Of a DNA stretch of 64,000 nucleotides, positions 52,931 to 64,000 are shown one piece after another. The stretch is from Tubiluchus corallicola (lineage: Eukaryota > Priapulida > Priapulimorpha > Priapulimorphida > Tubiluchidae), in the NCBI GenBank assembly GCA_030141605.1, contig JAQGDQ010000431.1, positions 62,001 through 126,000 of the forward strand. Direction: 5' to 3'. A program made the position numbers and the translations under genes. Position 1 is the stretch's first letter, and each line of letters begins with the position of its first letter. Below the pieces are notes generated by a model. That model saw nothing but the letters and a program-made list of their open reading frames with translations, searched no databases and was not told the DNA's origin.

Positions 52931-54214
52931 AGCAAATTGGCATTCTTCCAAATCGGAGCACGCTTCACTTTCGCATTCAGACGCATGCACACAATGAGTG
53001 TCCTCATATTTCACAGGAAGACACTTATCAGATCTTCATTTAAACACTCGTGTGTTCGATAAGTTGAAAAAAAATTTGATTTTATTGATTTTAACTAAGT
53101 AATTTTAGTTCTCAAGATGAATGTTTGTAACTCAGTAAGACGTCTTAAAATCGTAGTGATCGCTAAACTAATTTTGTGTTCACCTTTTAACATTCTGCTG
53201 TAATATTCAATGTTTGTGAATTTTTGTTTGCCTGCTGTTGCTTATCATTAGTGAAGTTTTCATTTTTATACTCAGTTTATTTCATTCATGCTGTTTTATG
53301 TTTTCATTTCATACTTTTGCAAATTAGGCTTTTGCATATTTTTTCCGGTGTGTTAATTACACTCATTTTCTCCACATGTATGAATACATCTAAAATGTTT
53401 TATTGGGTCGCTTTGGTGTTGTGAAAGCATAGTTCTCGGTATCGTGTTGTATATCATATCTATATATCCTGTTGTATATACTTAGCATATTGTCTTAGTT
53501 AATTGTATTATATAATCAGTTCTAACTAATGGACTCAAATACGCCGGTAGTTCTTGGTCAATTTTAAACTCCCATTAGATTTTACAGAACAAGTAGAGAA
53601 TGTACTAAGATGTTAAAAATTAGGATCGTTCCCTCCTGTCAAGTATTTGTATAGATTCACTGAAATCACTTCTCGTTTAGACAAAAGCTTGCAATAACTG
53701 TAAGGTACCATTCCGCGATTCATTCATTTACATCATTCTAGCAGATCACGTCATTTTTTGACCAGAGCGGTTTCATAATGACGTGTTTCCAGAGTGTGTC
53801 AACATGCCACATGGTAAAATCAACTATTGACTTTACGAGCATCAATGCATAGAACAGGGCAGTGCTAGAAACTTGAATGAACATGTAAAAATCTGTAAAA
53901 CACAAAGCACTTCTTCTATTAATGGCAATCATTAGCAATGGAGGTGGAGTAATTTACATGGATTCGTTCATGCATCATCGTCATGGTCATCGTCCGAACC
54001 ACATTCACCGTCTGGCAGTCTTGCTTTTTGTTGATCGTGTAATTTATTTCCTGCTGCTGAGGTACATGATTTGACACTTCTAAGCTTTTCAAACTTCAGA
54101 CTTATTAGTTCTAGTGCATCATACTTGTTATTAGTCTGTATATCTGTTTTTTGTTCTTCAAAGATATAATTATGTTCAATAACATATATGGTGTTAGTTT
54201 GTTTTTTGTGCAGT
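52931..54214. other. Intergenic between Nova and STIP1, nothing recognised
   Basis: AT-rich; possibly distal Nova 3' UTR. No coding frame of note. Confidence 0.4.
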
Positions 54215-54259
54215 GCAGTTTAAGTAGTAGTAATGGTGTTAGTACTAGTAATAGTAGTG

Positions 54260-54291
<32 letters not shown>

Positions 54292-54355
54292 GCTGGTTGT
54301 AATGCTAGTAGTAGTGGTGGTGGTGGTAGGCAGTAGTACTAGTAATAGTAGCAGT
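54215..54355. repeat. (AGT/GGT)n degenerate microsatellite
   Basis: Runs of TAGTAG and GGTGGTGG triplets; predicted poly-Ser/Gly or poly-Val frames are by-products. Confidence 0.88.
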
Positions 54356-54357
54356 AT

Positions 54358-54640
54358 AGGTGTACACTTGACAACGCGTCACAGCCCATGCTATCGTAAT
54401 AGTAACAGTTTTAACAGCTAGACAGAACTTTACTTACTTCATTTTTTCTTGTTCCCAAGCAAGATCCTGCTGGTAAATCATTCTAAGCACAGACTAATGC
54501 ATAATTAAGACAAGTCCACGTAAAACAACTGTAGTTACTAAACTGATGCGGTTGTAGTTAAAACATGTTGTTGTGATTCACTTAACCTTTGATCTACAGC
54601 AACTGCACATGTGCACAACGAAACTATGAAAAGGCTTATT
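54358..54640 (+). repeat. Dispersed repeat family I, copy 2
   Basis: Counterpart of 24045-24345, same orientation, about 80% identical by eye; begins at GTACACTTGACAACGCGTCA and ends near GTGCACAACGAAACTATG. Class unknown. Confidence 0.65.
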
Positions 54641-55796
54641 CAAATCTCCTGTAGGTATGATGTGTAGAGCTCTAATTAAAACTTACTAAACATATGTACT
54701 GGTTAACAAAGAAAATTCTGCATCCACCCGAAGCTTCCTGTTTGCAATACAAAAACTTCTTGACTAGAGTTCATTAATCACTCACAAATCAACCTTAATT
54801 TTTAGTTGATTCTGCTGTAGTTGAACGAAAAGAGTTGAACATGTGTCGCATAACAATCTTGACTAACCCAGCTTATACAGCCATTCTAAGAAATTCAGTA
54901 ATTTTCAATAATACTCCACTTTTGAAGTAAGGCTAGTTTAACCTTTGTCTCAGAACTCCATATAGAACCATGTTTAGCCAAACTTACTGGCTAAGAGGCG
55001 CCCTCTGTATGTAGCATGAATTTCAAATTGAAATGCAATAATTGTGTGCTTGCAAATCAAAATTGTCCATAAGTTGGCATAATTAAAACTATGTTATGAT
55101 GCTTGAAAGTAGAATGCTGCCAAAATTTGTTGGTCAAATGTCAATTTTTATAAAAACAAACACTAAATATATTGGACTTGTGTATTCTACCACCAATTTG
55201 TCAAGAAAATGTTTAAAATATAGTAAAACTCTAATTTTATAACCCCTGTGCTCACTTTTCTGTCTAGAAACTACAATTCTTCTGTCTAGAAACTACAATT
55301 GAGAAAAACTTGCGTTTTGTAGAAACGTAACAAAAACAATGGTCAACTTTAACATTGATTTTCTCAAGATTATGTTTTTCAGTGTGCAGTCTGCACCTCA
55401 ACTTCAATGTGGTTTATCTCAGCTTAGAAATAACATAGAGCAATGGTTCATAGAGCAATAATGAATTTGGTATTAAAATAATCCTCACGAAATGGAGATT
55501 CAGGATATGTGAATAACTAGAAAAGCTTAATTGCTGACTTATGTTATGCAAGCACACAATTATCAAGTAATTAAGATCAGCAAAACAGAAATCTAACAAA
55601 TTGTTACAAACGAAAATGTTTAATTTTCTATTACAAGAACAAAAAACGCACGACAAAGTGCAAATGAATTCACATCGCATACAGTAAGTATTATATACAA
55701 GCCAAGAATTTGAGAAACATGACGACAAAGTGCGAAGAAGCATCACGAAGTCGGCTGATCATTCAGAGAAGAGATTGGTATAGAAAGTTTGTGTTA
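54641..55796. other. Intergenic, only a short duplication seen
   Basis: A 23-bp direct repeat containing TCTGTCTAGAAACTACAATT occurs twice at about 55257-55302. No gene recognised. Confidence 0.45.
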
Positions 55797-56418
55797 AGCT
55801 ATGACTCCATGTGAGCGTAATGCCTGATGCGCATTGACTGTTTCCATGTGTCTGTAAGCATGTATTAACAAAGCTCACGGCACTTTCGCCATTTTCGGTC
55901 ATTATTCGTGAAAATTACAAGCAATAATTTTTGGTAACCGTGTCGCTGAAATTTAAGCATGACAATTACAGGTGCAGCTTAGCTTAATATTTTACTATTA
56001 GACGGAAAAGAGGTTTTGGGTGCACAACATTTTGCAGGGGAGAGAACAATACGGCACATGTCATCCATTAGTGAAAGAACTGCAATTACATGCACAACAC
56101 ATAATTACATGCTTCTCCCAACTCTCAAAAACTGAAATGGAAAAAATATTATTGTTTATAAGTCCTAAAGTGACCAAAACTCATCTACCTAGAATTTTCA
56201 GAAAGCTAAACAGTGAAAATGGTCACCAGAAGCTTGAAAACTCGCTATAATCACCTAGGCAACGGCGGTTTCCCGCCTGCGTGATGCGTATTCGGACGAA
56301 TGAATACAGATCACACATCATGCATTATGCACACATGGAAACACTTCTACAAATTTAAATACAAACTGTTGTATACGGATTAACGGATCACGCATTACAT
56401 ACACATGGAGTCATACCT
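55797..56418 (+). mobile_element. PIF/Harbinger element remnant with transposase N-terminus
   Basis: Inverted ends AGCTATGACTCCATGTG and, reversed, AGGTATGACTCCATGTG, flanked by TTA at 55794-55796 and 56419-56421, the 3-bp target of PIF/Harbinger. Inside, about 56005-56250 encodes RKRFWVHNILQGREQYGT then CHPLVKELQL and LSKTEMEKILLFISPKV. That fits the start of Harbinger/HARBI1-type transposases (RR.WVHPI...R...G....L..EL; F..LS...F..LL..I.P.I). The DDE catalytic part is gone, so it cannot move itself. Confidence 0.85.
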
Positions 56419-56725
56419 TTACAGTGCTATAAAAATGGACGACATTGATAAAGTTTTAATGCTAACATATTCTGAACAATTTGCAAGATTGCAAGGTTAG
56501 GTACTGTCTTGCTGTTGGTAAACTACATTTTCAAGTATGTAACTATCAAAAAGCATACACATATAGCTGTTACTATTGCTTTCCATTTAGTATCTGCAAG
56601 ACATTTTTGAAATAAACTTTAAAATTTCTGAAAAGTGCATGGTTTCGTCTGAACATCATCATATGCCCATCATGTCTGTTGTAGACAATGGGCAGGCAGA
56701 ATTCTAAAATTCAATATACTTACAA

Positions 56726-57825
56726 TAGGGGTGAGCATCGGACATTCGAATTCGATTCAAACGAGTTCTTTTACTTCGAATTTATTCTAACCGAAAATTA
56801 TAGACACGAACGATTCAGCACTTCAGCTGCATTCGTTCTTTATCGTTAAAACATTTGAAATAGCATGGAAACGGCACAATTTAACTGCCGTTTCTGCACA
56901 CATTTTTTAAACAAATTTGTTAGTGTTTTTACTGCAGAATATAATCAAGTAATATGCATGATCTTTGCGAGATTGTTTTTTATTAACTCCGTCAGGACTG
57001 TACCATTCAAGATAGGCATAAGACCTATGACTTTTCCACTACTGTATGAGCACAGATATAACTAAATGATTACAAATTATGTACTGTTCCATTCAGGAGA
57101 ATCTCGGCTATCCAGTCACGCTATCTGTTTAAACATTTATAAGTGATTTAGTTGGATACAATTAAGAAAAACCCGCCCTCTTCAGGCACTCCAACTTGTC
57201 CTATTCAGTAACTTAGTCTGGAGTACACAAGCATGATCGTAAACACTATTTTATTGATCACCTGCTTGCTACAGCCCAAGCTGTGCAGTGTTCTGCAGCC
57301 ATTCCAGGAGAAATGGATCGATCAGTCCAGGAAAAATTAAGATCATTTCATCTTTTAACAGGAATTTTTCCTTAAAAATAGAGTAGACTTGAGGCCAAAG
57401 TGAATCAGAGTGTTGTGTCTGGATGATTGAAATTTTCTGCATTAGCCGATTTCACACAAGTGATGCTGTACATTGTTACAGTGCAAACACTGCAGTTACT
57501 AAAAGCTTTTTTCAATTTTTTCATCAAAAAATCGATTTTTAATTTGCCTAAGGTAAGCAAATTCATATAATTTTGTATGAAAATCCATTGTTTGAGGAGC
57601 AGAAACCTGCAAAAATTATCAATTATAACGTAATCACTGCTTTTTGAGAGCAGTTTTTCATGAACCAGTGCGAAATGCATCAAATGTTTACGGCCCATAA
57701 CGAGTTAATGAATCGAAAATCTTTGCTAGCTGAATTCCGATTCGAAATTCGATTTGTGTCAAATTCAAAATTTATAAATTCGATTCAACTCGAATTGACT
57801 TTCTGGCAGAGAATGCTCACCCCTA
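56726..57825. mobile_element. hAT-like element, 1.1 kb, non-autonomous
   Basis: TAGGGGTGAGCATCGGACAT at the left and, reversed at the right, TAGGGGTGAGCATTCTCTGC. Flanks ACTTACAA and TTTTACAA agree at six of eight bases. Subterminal TTCGAATTCGATTC-type repeats occur at both ends. No transposase frame. It ends 215 bp from the STIP1 stop and may lie in its 3' UTR. Confidence 0.8.
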
Positions 57826-58039
57826 TTTTACAAATGATTGTCTAAGCTATGCCAGGTTCCAAAATCGTGAATTTTAAATGCATTCACGAGATGTAAAAAC
57901 TTACTGCCAACTGCACATATTGTAACGACGATGTCAAAACGTAAGGGCTGAATATGTCAGTACTGTGGGTCGGCTAATCTGATATGAATGCATCACAAGA
58001 CAAATGCATAAACAATAGTTGACTAATTTACCTAAGACA

Positions 58040-58112
58040 TTAACGAATCTGGATTAATCCTGAGGTAAGTAACTTCTCAATTTTTGCTGCTACGTCTGGG
58101 TTCTTTAAATGC
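58040..58112 (-). CDS. STIP1: STIP1 last exon: end of DP2
   Basis: On the minus strand the acceptor CTTGCTTTTTCAG precedes GCATTTAAAGAACC. With GA from the previous exon it reads [20 protein letters not shown] then IQIR and TAA. Without this 73-bp exon the gene would seem to stop early at an in-frame TAA just past the previous donor. Confidence 0.92.
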
Positions 58113-61100
58113 CTGAAAAAGCAAGAATTCACTCAGCATGTAACGTAAATTAGGGGTAAATAAAACCTGTGAAGATGCAAAACAGCATAAATATCTACAT
58201 TTAAGAGAACTACACAGAATTTCACACTTCTTTAGTAGGTAGTCAAAACTTTTTTATACTGCCTACTTTGGGACTGCAAAAAAGTTGGTGTTATGGTGAG
58301 TTTGGCACTATAACAAGCTGCATTAATACATACATGTCTATTCAAATACAGAAACGGTAAACTATGTATAACTCGAGCACTTTTGGACCGGAAAATTTGT
58401 TCGAGTTATGCGATACAACGCGTTAGACAATGTTCATAAGAAAGTAAGATTGAGTCACTCATCAACGTCGAACAATACACTAGTAGAACTGCAGCTACAC
58501 TAGTAAATCAACTAAGCTATGGTCACAGTTAGCAACAGCTGAAGAATGTCTTATTGGGGCGGGCCACAGCAAAAATCATATTACAAGTGGTTTTTTATAT
58601 TGAACTCATATTGGCAGGACTTTGAGTAATCATTGTTTCGGAGTTTCGTATTAATCATAAGAGATTACAAAGGTTTAATTATAACCTTGGCAGAGACATA
58701 ACAAAATCATCATACAGTAAACTCCACGATTCAAATCCAAATATTTTGAGTTAGGCGATGTTGGCCATTTTCTAGCACAGAAACTCTAAACCTCTACTCC
58801 ACACGGAGAGCAAAATAGAAGGCAGAAACTCAACCCTTTTATACATAAATAACAAGATCTGATGACAATTATATAATGAATAACAAATTATGTAGTGAAA
58901 CACGATTTTTTTACGTTACAAAAGGACACGCACACAACACGGAAAGACCAATCCCAGGGAAAACAATCGGGGTGCATGACTTGTAAGACATTAGAGTTTT
59001 CCCGGATACAGTTTTTGAGTTGTAGGAAACTTTTTATTTTTCTAGAGCACAAATTGCATTTCTGAGTTAGGCGAAGTAAATTGCATGTTTTTTGATTAAA
59101 TGGACCACAATTTTTTGTTTGAGTTAGGTAAAATTTTGAGTTACACATTTTGAATTAAGCGAAGTTTTTTGTGGGAACATCCGTTCCGCTGAAATTCTTT
59201 AAGTTCGGCCAAAATTTGAGTCATGCGATTTTGAGTTACTCAGAGTTTACTGTATTGTTACCGAAGTTTCGTTACAAAGCCGAATCGTATTACCGGGATT
59301 CGACTGTAATATTCAGATGACAGGTAAAGAAAGACAAAACGCACACTAGTCACAATGCAAAAATGTATTTACTCTGACAAAGCCTTGGGATCTTTCTGCA
59401 TTTGTTCTAGGATGAGCCTCATTGCCGGGTCCGCAAGGATACTCTGGATTTCTGGATCAGCCATGGCTCTCTTTCTCACCTCTTCCGGGTCGTTTGACGT
59501 CATCATGCAATTTCTGTACCCATCCAGCGCTTCCTTTTAACACAAATTAATATAATTATATGTAAGTTTATTTATCATTACAGTGAACCAAACAGTTGAA
59601 TTACAGTACAGCATAAAATTACAATGAAAAAAAATTTAAAAGAATGAAACAAGGCAGAACACACAGCAACAAGCATTATTACACTGTTACAATATACATG
59701 AACTGCAGTACAGTAGGCAGCATTTGTTAGACTGTCATCTTCACTTTGACTGTGCACTACAATAAACATAGAAACAGTCATGTTAGGTACAACATTGTTT
59801 GTAAGTACATACAGTATGTTTATCATATGCACTAAAATGTTAGGATAGCGGTTTTGCTTGGAATCTGTCGCCCGCTTATGCGCTGCAATTAACCTCGTTG
59901 TTTCTGGAAGTTAAACATTTAAGTACTTGCCCAGGGGTTTGCTTTTGAAACCTGCTGCTTTTCACTACAGCCCAAGCACCATGTGACTAAGTGTCTTACG
60001 TGAACATGTGCATCATACAGCAACAGATTTTAAAAAAATCCAAAAAAATCCCAAAAACCTGATTATTAAAAATTACAAAAATTTGAGCAAGGTCTGTAAT
60101 TTTTAATTTTTGTAATTTTTAATAATCAGATTTTTGGGATTTTTTTATTAATACTCCTAATAAATTACATAGTTATTAATTAATAACGAAATATAATTAC
60201 GAAAATAATTAACAAATTTCGCCAATAATTTCACATAGGTATTTTTGCCATTAATTCGTCTCTAAAATTCATTTAAAGCCTTTGCAATGCATTCTAATGT
60301 GATGAGTGATCACTCATACTTCTATAGTAGTAATATACTAAATTCTGATCAAAGAGACATTTTACATCCGGCATCAGCATCCGAACCTAAACAGCAGAAT
60401 GGAGCGTTATAGCTGCAAATGACTTTATTTTAACTGTATCAGACATGGCTGGCAGACTTGGCTCATGGATGACAAATACACAATACAAGCACCAGACTTG
60501 GCGGGCGGATGAGAAATACACAATACAAGTATCAGACTTGACTCGTGGATGACAAATACAAGTACCAGACTTGGCTTGTGGATGACAAATTCACAATACA
60601 AGTACCAGACTTGGTTGGCAGATGACAAATACACAATACAACTACTAAACTTGGCTGGGGGATGACAAATACACAATACAAGTACCAGACTTGGCTGGCA
60701 GATGACAAATACACAATATAAGTACCAGACTAGGCTGGTGGATGACAAATACACAATACAAGTACCAGACTTGGCTGGCGGATGACAAATACACAATACA
60801 ACTACTAGACTAGGCTGGGGGATGACAAATACACAATACAAGTACCAGACTTGGCTAATGGATGACAAATACACAATACAAGTACCAGACTTGGCTAATG
60901 GATGACGAATACACAATACAAGTACCAGACTTGGCTGGGGTGTGGTGTTGGTGGGGTGTGTTGGTTGTGGTGGTGTTGTCAGACTTGGCGATGGATGACA
61001 AATACACAATACAAGAACCAGACTTGGCTAATGGATGCCAAATACACAATACAAGTACCAGACTTGGTTGGCGGATGACAAATATGCATTACAACTGCCA

Positions 61101-63997
61101 GACGTGGCTGGCAGAAGACAAATACACAATACAAGTATCAGACTTGGCTAATGGATGACAAATACACAATACAAGAACCAGACTTGGCTAATGGATGACA
61201 AATACACAATACAAGAACCAGACTTGGCTAATGGATGACAAATACACAATACAAGAACCAGACTTGGCTAATGGATGACAAATATGCATTACAACTGCCA
61301 GACTTGGCTGGCGGATGACAAATACATAATACAAGAACCAGACTTGGCTAATGGATGATAAATACAAAATACAACTGCCAGACTTGGCTGGCGGATGACA
61401 AATATGCAATACAACTGCCAGACTTGACTGGTGGATGACAAATACACAATACAAGAACCAGACTTGGCTAATGGATGACAAATACACAATACCTGACACT
61501 TTGGATCCAATTCTAAAGCTTTCTGATACGTTTTTCCTGCTTCGCTCATATTCTTCATTGCTATGAGGATACCACCTTTCCGAAGATAAGCTTTCACTAG
61601 AAAGAACAATCATTAAAAATGAATGCAAATACATTATTCTTCCAAAATTTATGCACTGTTATCTAAACTTGTTTCAAATGACTTTCATTAGCGTTACTAC
61701 TAACGCAAGCACAGTTTGCAATAAGACAGTATGTAAATGATGCAAAATTTGAAGACAAATTTTTTAGGTTTTATTTATGAAGAATGTTTCTTGGGCTCCA
61801 ATGCACAGCTTGCTAATTTGACTCTAGGAAAACTTTCTTACAAAGTTTTATTTTTACCTCATTTAGTAAACTCATATCTCAATTTGCCGGACAAAAGTGG
61901 GGAGACGTCGGTCCGAATTTGTTGATTGTCCATATTTACCAATACTAACTAAGCTAATACAGTAGGCTCCGTTTATTAGACTCACTGTAATGTAGAATCA
62001 ATAGCCTAATTGTCTCAAAAACGTCTAGTGCGGGCCGCTCCTATGCAAAAGTATATAAACTGTCGGCAATTGACTCAAATAACTCTGCATAATTGAATCT
62101 GAACAACTTACACATGCTGACATACAAGCTACACACATGTCGTTACATGCTGGTTGGCTACACTGATGTAATGATGTAAACAAAGTGGCGACCTGCCAAC
62201 TAGTAGTTATCTCGCGAAAAAGCGGACTGTGTTCATAATATGCGGGACTTTTACCGGTTCAGATTTTTCCAATATCCACAACATCGAAGTCCAGCAAACC
62301 GAGATAAGAGTGTAAATAGCAAATGAATGACTAGTCTAAACTCATACATTTTGTAGAAGGGATGTCATGAATCTGAAATTACAAAATCCGAAGCAAAACT
62401 GAATCTCGTTTTATGATAATTTTTGAATCTGAATCTCAGTTTAAAATAACTTCGAATACGGATGAAATCCAAATCTCAATTTCAAATAATTTTCGAAACA
62501 GATTCGAATCTCAATTTTTAGGTACTTTTTTAAACCGAATCTTATTCGAGCACCTTTACCTGCGCTCGGCGAAAAAAACTGTGTTCATCCAAGCCAGGAC
62601 GCATGCAGCGTTGTGTTAAGCAATACAAGAAATCTTAGCATTTTTGTTGAAACTAGCAGCTCAAATCGTAATGTGGTGCATGTTTTCGTGCAGGATTTCA
62701 TGAGTTGGACACTTAAACTGATATTTGTATATTTCAAGTAGGACAAAATTATCAAAAAAATGCGGGTATTGGGTAATTTTGCGAAAAATTTAAAGGCAAA
62801 AGTTTGTATAATTGATTTTGTAATAAAGTGCTACCATCACACTTCTGCAGTTGAAGAAAAACTTTATTTTTTAAAAAAATCGCTGCTGAATCAGGTCAGA
62901 TCTAAAATAACTAAGAACATCAGCAAATCAAGTTGAATCAAAGCTAAGAATCGGATTGGGTTTGGTTTAAACATGATTTATTGAACGTGTAACATCTAGG
63001 TTTGAAACAGACAGTTTTACAACTGATATATGTTCTCCCCTTAGTGGGAGCGAAAAATTGGATTTGAGGCTCAAGTTCTGCAGGAGTTTCCTAACATTCC
63101 TAACGTGACGACCTAATGACCACTAACAAATATTAATATTTTTGTCATTTCAGGTCTTATACTGAAATTTTGAAAATGTCTCCACAGCACACATTTCATC
63201 CGAATGTAACATACCAAAGTCTTGGTCTAATTCAATGGCTTTGTTGCAGTCTTTCAAGCCGAGTCCAAACTCCGCTAACTTGGTGTAAGCTGCCGCACGG
63301 TTGCTGTACAATTTGGCATCTTCAGGATTCCGCCGGATTGCTTCCGTGTAAAATTTAACAGCAGCTGGATAGTCGCCTGTAATTAAAGTTATACTGGCAT
63401 CTATTAGCTCGACACGTTTTTAACGTAGATAGCAGCACACAAGGAATAAATCTCACTGTGAACGGTATATATCAAAGAATTTCATTGCCACAATAAAAAG
63501 ATTTTTAAGCAGGTAATAGTAGCTACTAGCGACATAATAAAATTAACGTACTACAGAGAGTTTTGTTACAAGCCAAATTGTATTACCGGGTTTCGACTTT
63601 GTCTAGTTATGAGAACAACATAAAAAAGAAAAAGAAATAACACAGCTAAAAACTTCAATTCCAAAGTTTACAAATCAAGTTAATTATTTTTGCTTTCTTG
63701 ATTTGACTAAAACGACCTATTGGACGAAAGTGTGGCTGATTTCGCTTCAATGGACAAGTGTCACTGTGTTTAAAAACATGATCATACTACTAAAACGGCC
63801 TATATTTTCAATCAGACACTGGCAAGTGTACTGTAGCACTTCTAAATTATAACAAACATTTCAACTAAACCATCAACTGGTCAGTCAATAGGACGTTTAC
63901 CTTTTTTAAAACACTCGTTGCCCTTTGACTTTTCCTCTAATGATTTTGCTGGGTCGATGTAAGCCTTCTCTTCTTGTTCTTTCAACATTTTCTCTGC
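58040..63997 (-). CDS. STIP1: STIP1/Hop co-chaperone, C-terminal five exons (partial gene)
   Basis: Exons 63901-63997, 63215-63376, 61493-61596, 59373-59533 and 58040-58112 join in phase (1, 1, 0, 2) into 198 residues plus stop, matching the last ~198 residues of the ~543-residue animal protein. Hop bridges Hsp70 and Hsp90 in the cytosol. TPR2B is complete: carboxylate-clamp residues are visible as K..N in [11 protein letters not shown] in YSNRAAAY and K...R in KAYLRKG. The DP2 domain follows ([20 protein letters not shown], then [15 protein letters not shown] and [15 protein letters not shown]), ending GLIQIR. TPR1, DP1 and TPR2A exons lie past the window edge. It is convergent with Nova. 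Confidence 0.95.
58113..59372. other. STIP1: STIP1 last intron, nothing recognised
   Basis: About 1.26 kb, AT-rich, with repeated AGTTAGGCGA/AGTTACTC-type phrases between 58740 and 59250 but no clear unit. Confidence 0.5.
59373..59533 (-). CDS. STIP1: STIP1 exon: start of DP2
   Basis: Acceptor TTAAAAG (weak polypyrimidine tract) then GAAGCGCTGGATGG; donor TCAGA/GTAAAT. It encodes [38 protein letters not shown] and [14 protein letters not shown], the DP-motif helix pair of DP2. 161 bp, phase 0 to 2. Confidence 0.94.
60042..60146. repeat. 42-bp-arm AT-rich hairpin in a STIP1 intron
   Basis: 60042-60083 and 60105-60146 are reverse complements with one mismatch and a 21-nt loop (GATTATTAAAAATTACAAAA against its reverse). 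The stem would be stable in RNA from either strand. Confidence 0.85.
60437..61491. repeat. 40-bp minisatellite, ~25 copies, reaching a STIP1 splice donor
   Basis: The unit reads GGATGACAAATACACAATAC, then AAGTACCAGACTTGGCTAAT, 40 bp with GGCTGGCG/AACTGCC variants, broken once by a GT-rich insert at 60940-60985. The last unit ends ...AATACACAATAC at 61492, whose reverse GTATTG is the actual 5' splice site of the 61493-61596 exon. Frames across it are not coding. Confidence 0.93.
61493..61596 (-). CDS. STIP1: STIP1 exon: third TPR of TPR2B
   Basis: Acceptor TTGTTCTTTCTAG, donor GTGTCAG/GTATTG. It encodes [20 protein letters not shown] and [15 protein letters not shown] (the first V is split with the preceding exon). 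It holds the K and R of the carboxylate clamp. 104 bp, phase 1 to 0. Confidence 0.94.
61650..61790 (+). mobile_element. TTAA family A relic
   Basis: AAACTTGTTTCAAATGACTT, GCGTTACT.CTAACGCAAGC and AGACAGTATGTAAATGATGC echo the 3' third of family A at 35489-36150. Termini lost. Confidence 0.55.
61866..62314 (+). mobile_element. TA-flanked MITE family E, near-complete
   Basis: From TAAACTCATATCTCAATTTG to CGAGATAAGAGTGTA, 449 bp. It shows the internal GTGGCGACCTGCCAACTAGT block that the 50644 copy lacks. It lies in the STIP1 intron between the 61493 and 63215 exons. Confidence 0.75.
62440..62830. repeat. Dispersed repeat family H
   Basis: Shares TCGAATACGGATGAAATCC, ATCTCAATTT.AAATAATTTTC, TAGGACAAAATTATC and GGGTAATTTTGC.AAAAATTTAAA with 5993-6269, inside the long-TIR element. 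The AATCTGAATCTCA phrase recurs locally. Class unknown. Confidence 0.5.
63215..63376 (-). CDS. STIP1: STIP1 exon: second TPR of TPR2B
   Basis: Acceptor TTTAATTACAG, donor ACTTTG/GTATGT. It encodes [37 protein letters not shown] and [12 protein letters not shown]. The N of YSNRAA is a carboxylate-clamp residue. 162 bp, phase 1 to 1. Confidence 0.95.
63377..63900. other. STIP1: STIP1 intron, nothing recognised
   Basis: 524 bp of AT-rich intron between the 63901 and 63215 exons. Confidence 0.6.
63901..63997 (-). CDS. STIP1: STIP1 exon: TPR2A-TPR2B linker and start of TPR2B
   Basis: The minus strand reads [20 protein letters not shown] then [12 protein letters not shown], ending AAAAAAG/GTAAAC. 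The three bases at the window edge (63998-64000, TAG on this strand) would be an in-frame stop but also the end of a splice acceptor. Since the family continues upstream here, the acceptor reading is right. 97 bp, phase 0 to 1. Confidence 0.9.
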
Positions 63998-64000
63998 CTA

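Noticed and set aside
59373-59373. Apparent early stop of STIP1 after KALSE
   Set aside because: The TAA lies just past a GT donor (TCAGA/GTAAAT), and the missing C-terminus is found intact at 58040-58112.
60425-61634. Long minus-strand frames rich in CIVYLSS
   Set aside because: They arise from the 40-bp minisatellite; only 61493-61596 is a real exon.

Overview
The window is animal nuclear DNA. It has spliced genes with GT-AG introns, long AT-rich introns, and a dense load of DNA transposons, non-LTR retrotransposon relics, a tRNA-derived SINE and several minisatellites. The Nova-type protein it encodes looks closer to arthropod pasilla than to vertebrate NOVA (compared from memory), so an invertebrate is likely. 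I cannot name the species.

Three protein genes are supported. (1) On the minus strand, 1825-5286 is one uninterrupted 1153-codon reading frame for a large protein that looks helical-repeat (HEAT/ARM-like) with an acidic C-terminus; I do not recognise its family. (2) On the plus strand, a Nova/pasilla KH-domain RNA-binding protein is encoded by four exons (10006-10129, 44754-44903, 47653-47807, 51061-52128) that join in phase to give 498 residues with three KH domains. Its first intron is 34.6 kb. (3) On the minus strand, the C-terminal part of the Hsp70/Hsp90 co-chaperone STIP1/Hop is encoded by five exons (63901-63997, 63215-63376, 61493-61596, 59373-59533, 58040-58112); the N-terminal exons lie beyond the right edge. 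Gene 1 and Nova are head to head about 4.7 kb apart; Nova and STIP1 are tail to tail.

The rest is mostly repeats. Three TTAA-flanked inverted-repeat families (here A, B, D) share the terminus TTAAAGGA or a close variant and are scattered through the window. Tigger/pogo-like TA-flanked MITEs, three hAT-like families, a piggyBac-like element, a PIF/Harbinger derivative with part of its transposase, a Penelope-like fold-back with a perfect 15-bp target duplication, and LINE fragments are also present. Nova intron 2 is a nest of these: family A carrying a Tigger MITE, beside family B carrying a hAT MITE, with another hAT MITE in the last bases of family B.

Minisatellites have units of 65 bp (about 55 copies, with 6- and 7-unit higher-order repeats), 24 bp, 64 bp (about 24 copies), 12/84 bp, 113 bp (inside a LINE) and 40 bp (in a STIP1 intron, touching a splice donor).

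The most interesting idea is self-regulation of Nova. Nova proteins bind YCAY RNA motifs. A tandem array with about 38 YCAY motifs in about 410 nt ends 57 nt upstream of Nova exon 2, the 150-nt frame-neutral exon that carries the KH1 GKGG loop. A second YCAY cluster follows an AATAAA signal in the 3' UTR. A GC-richer block at about 39940-40330 could be an alternative first exon, in phase with exon 2.
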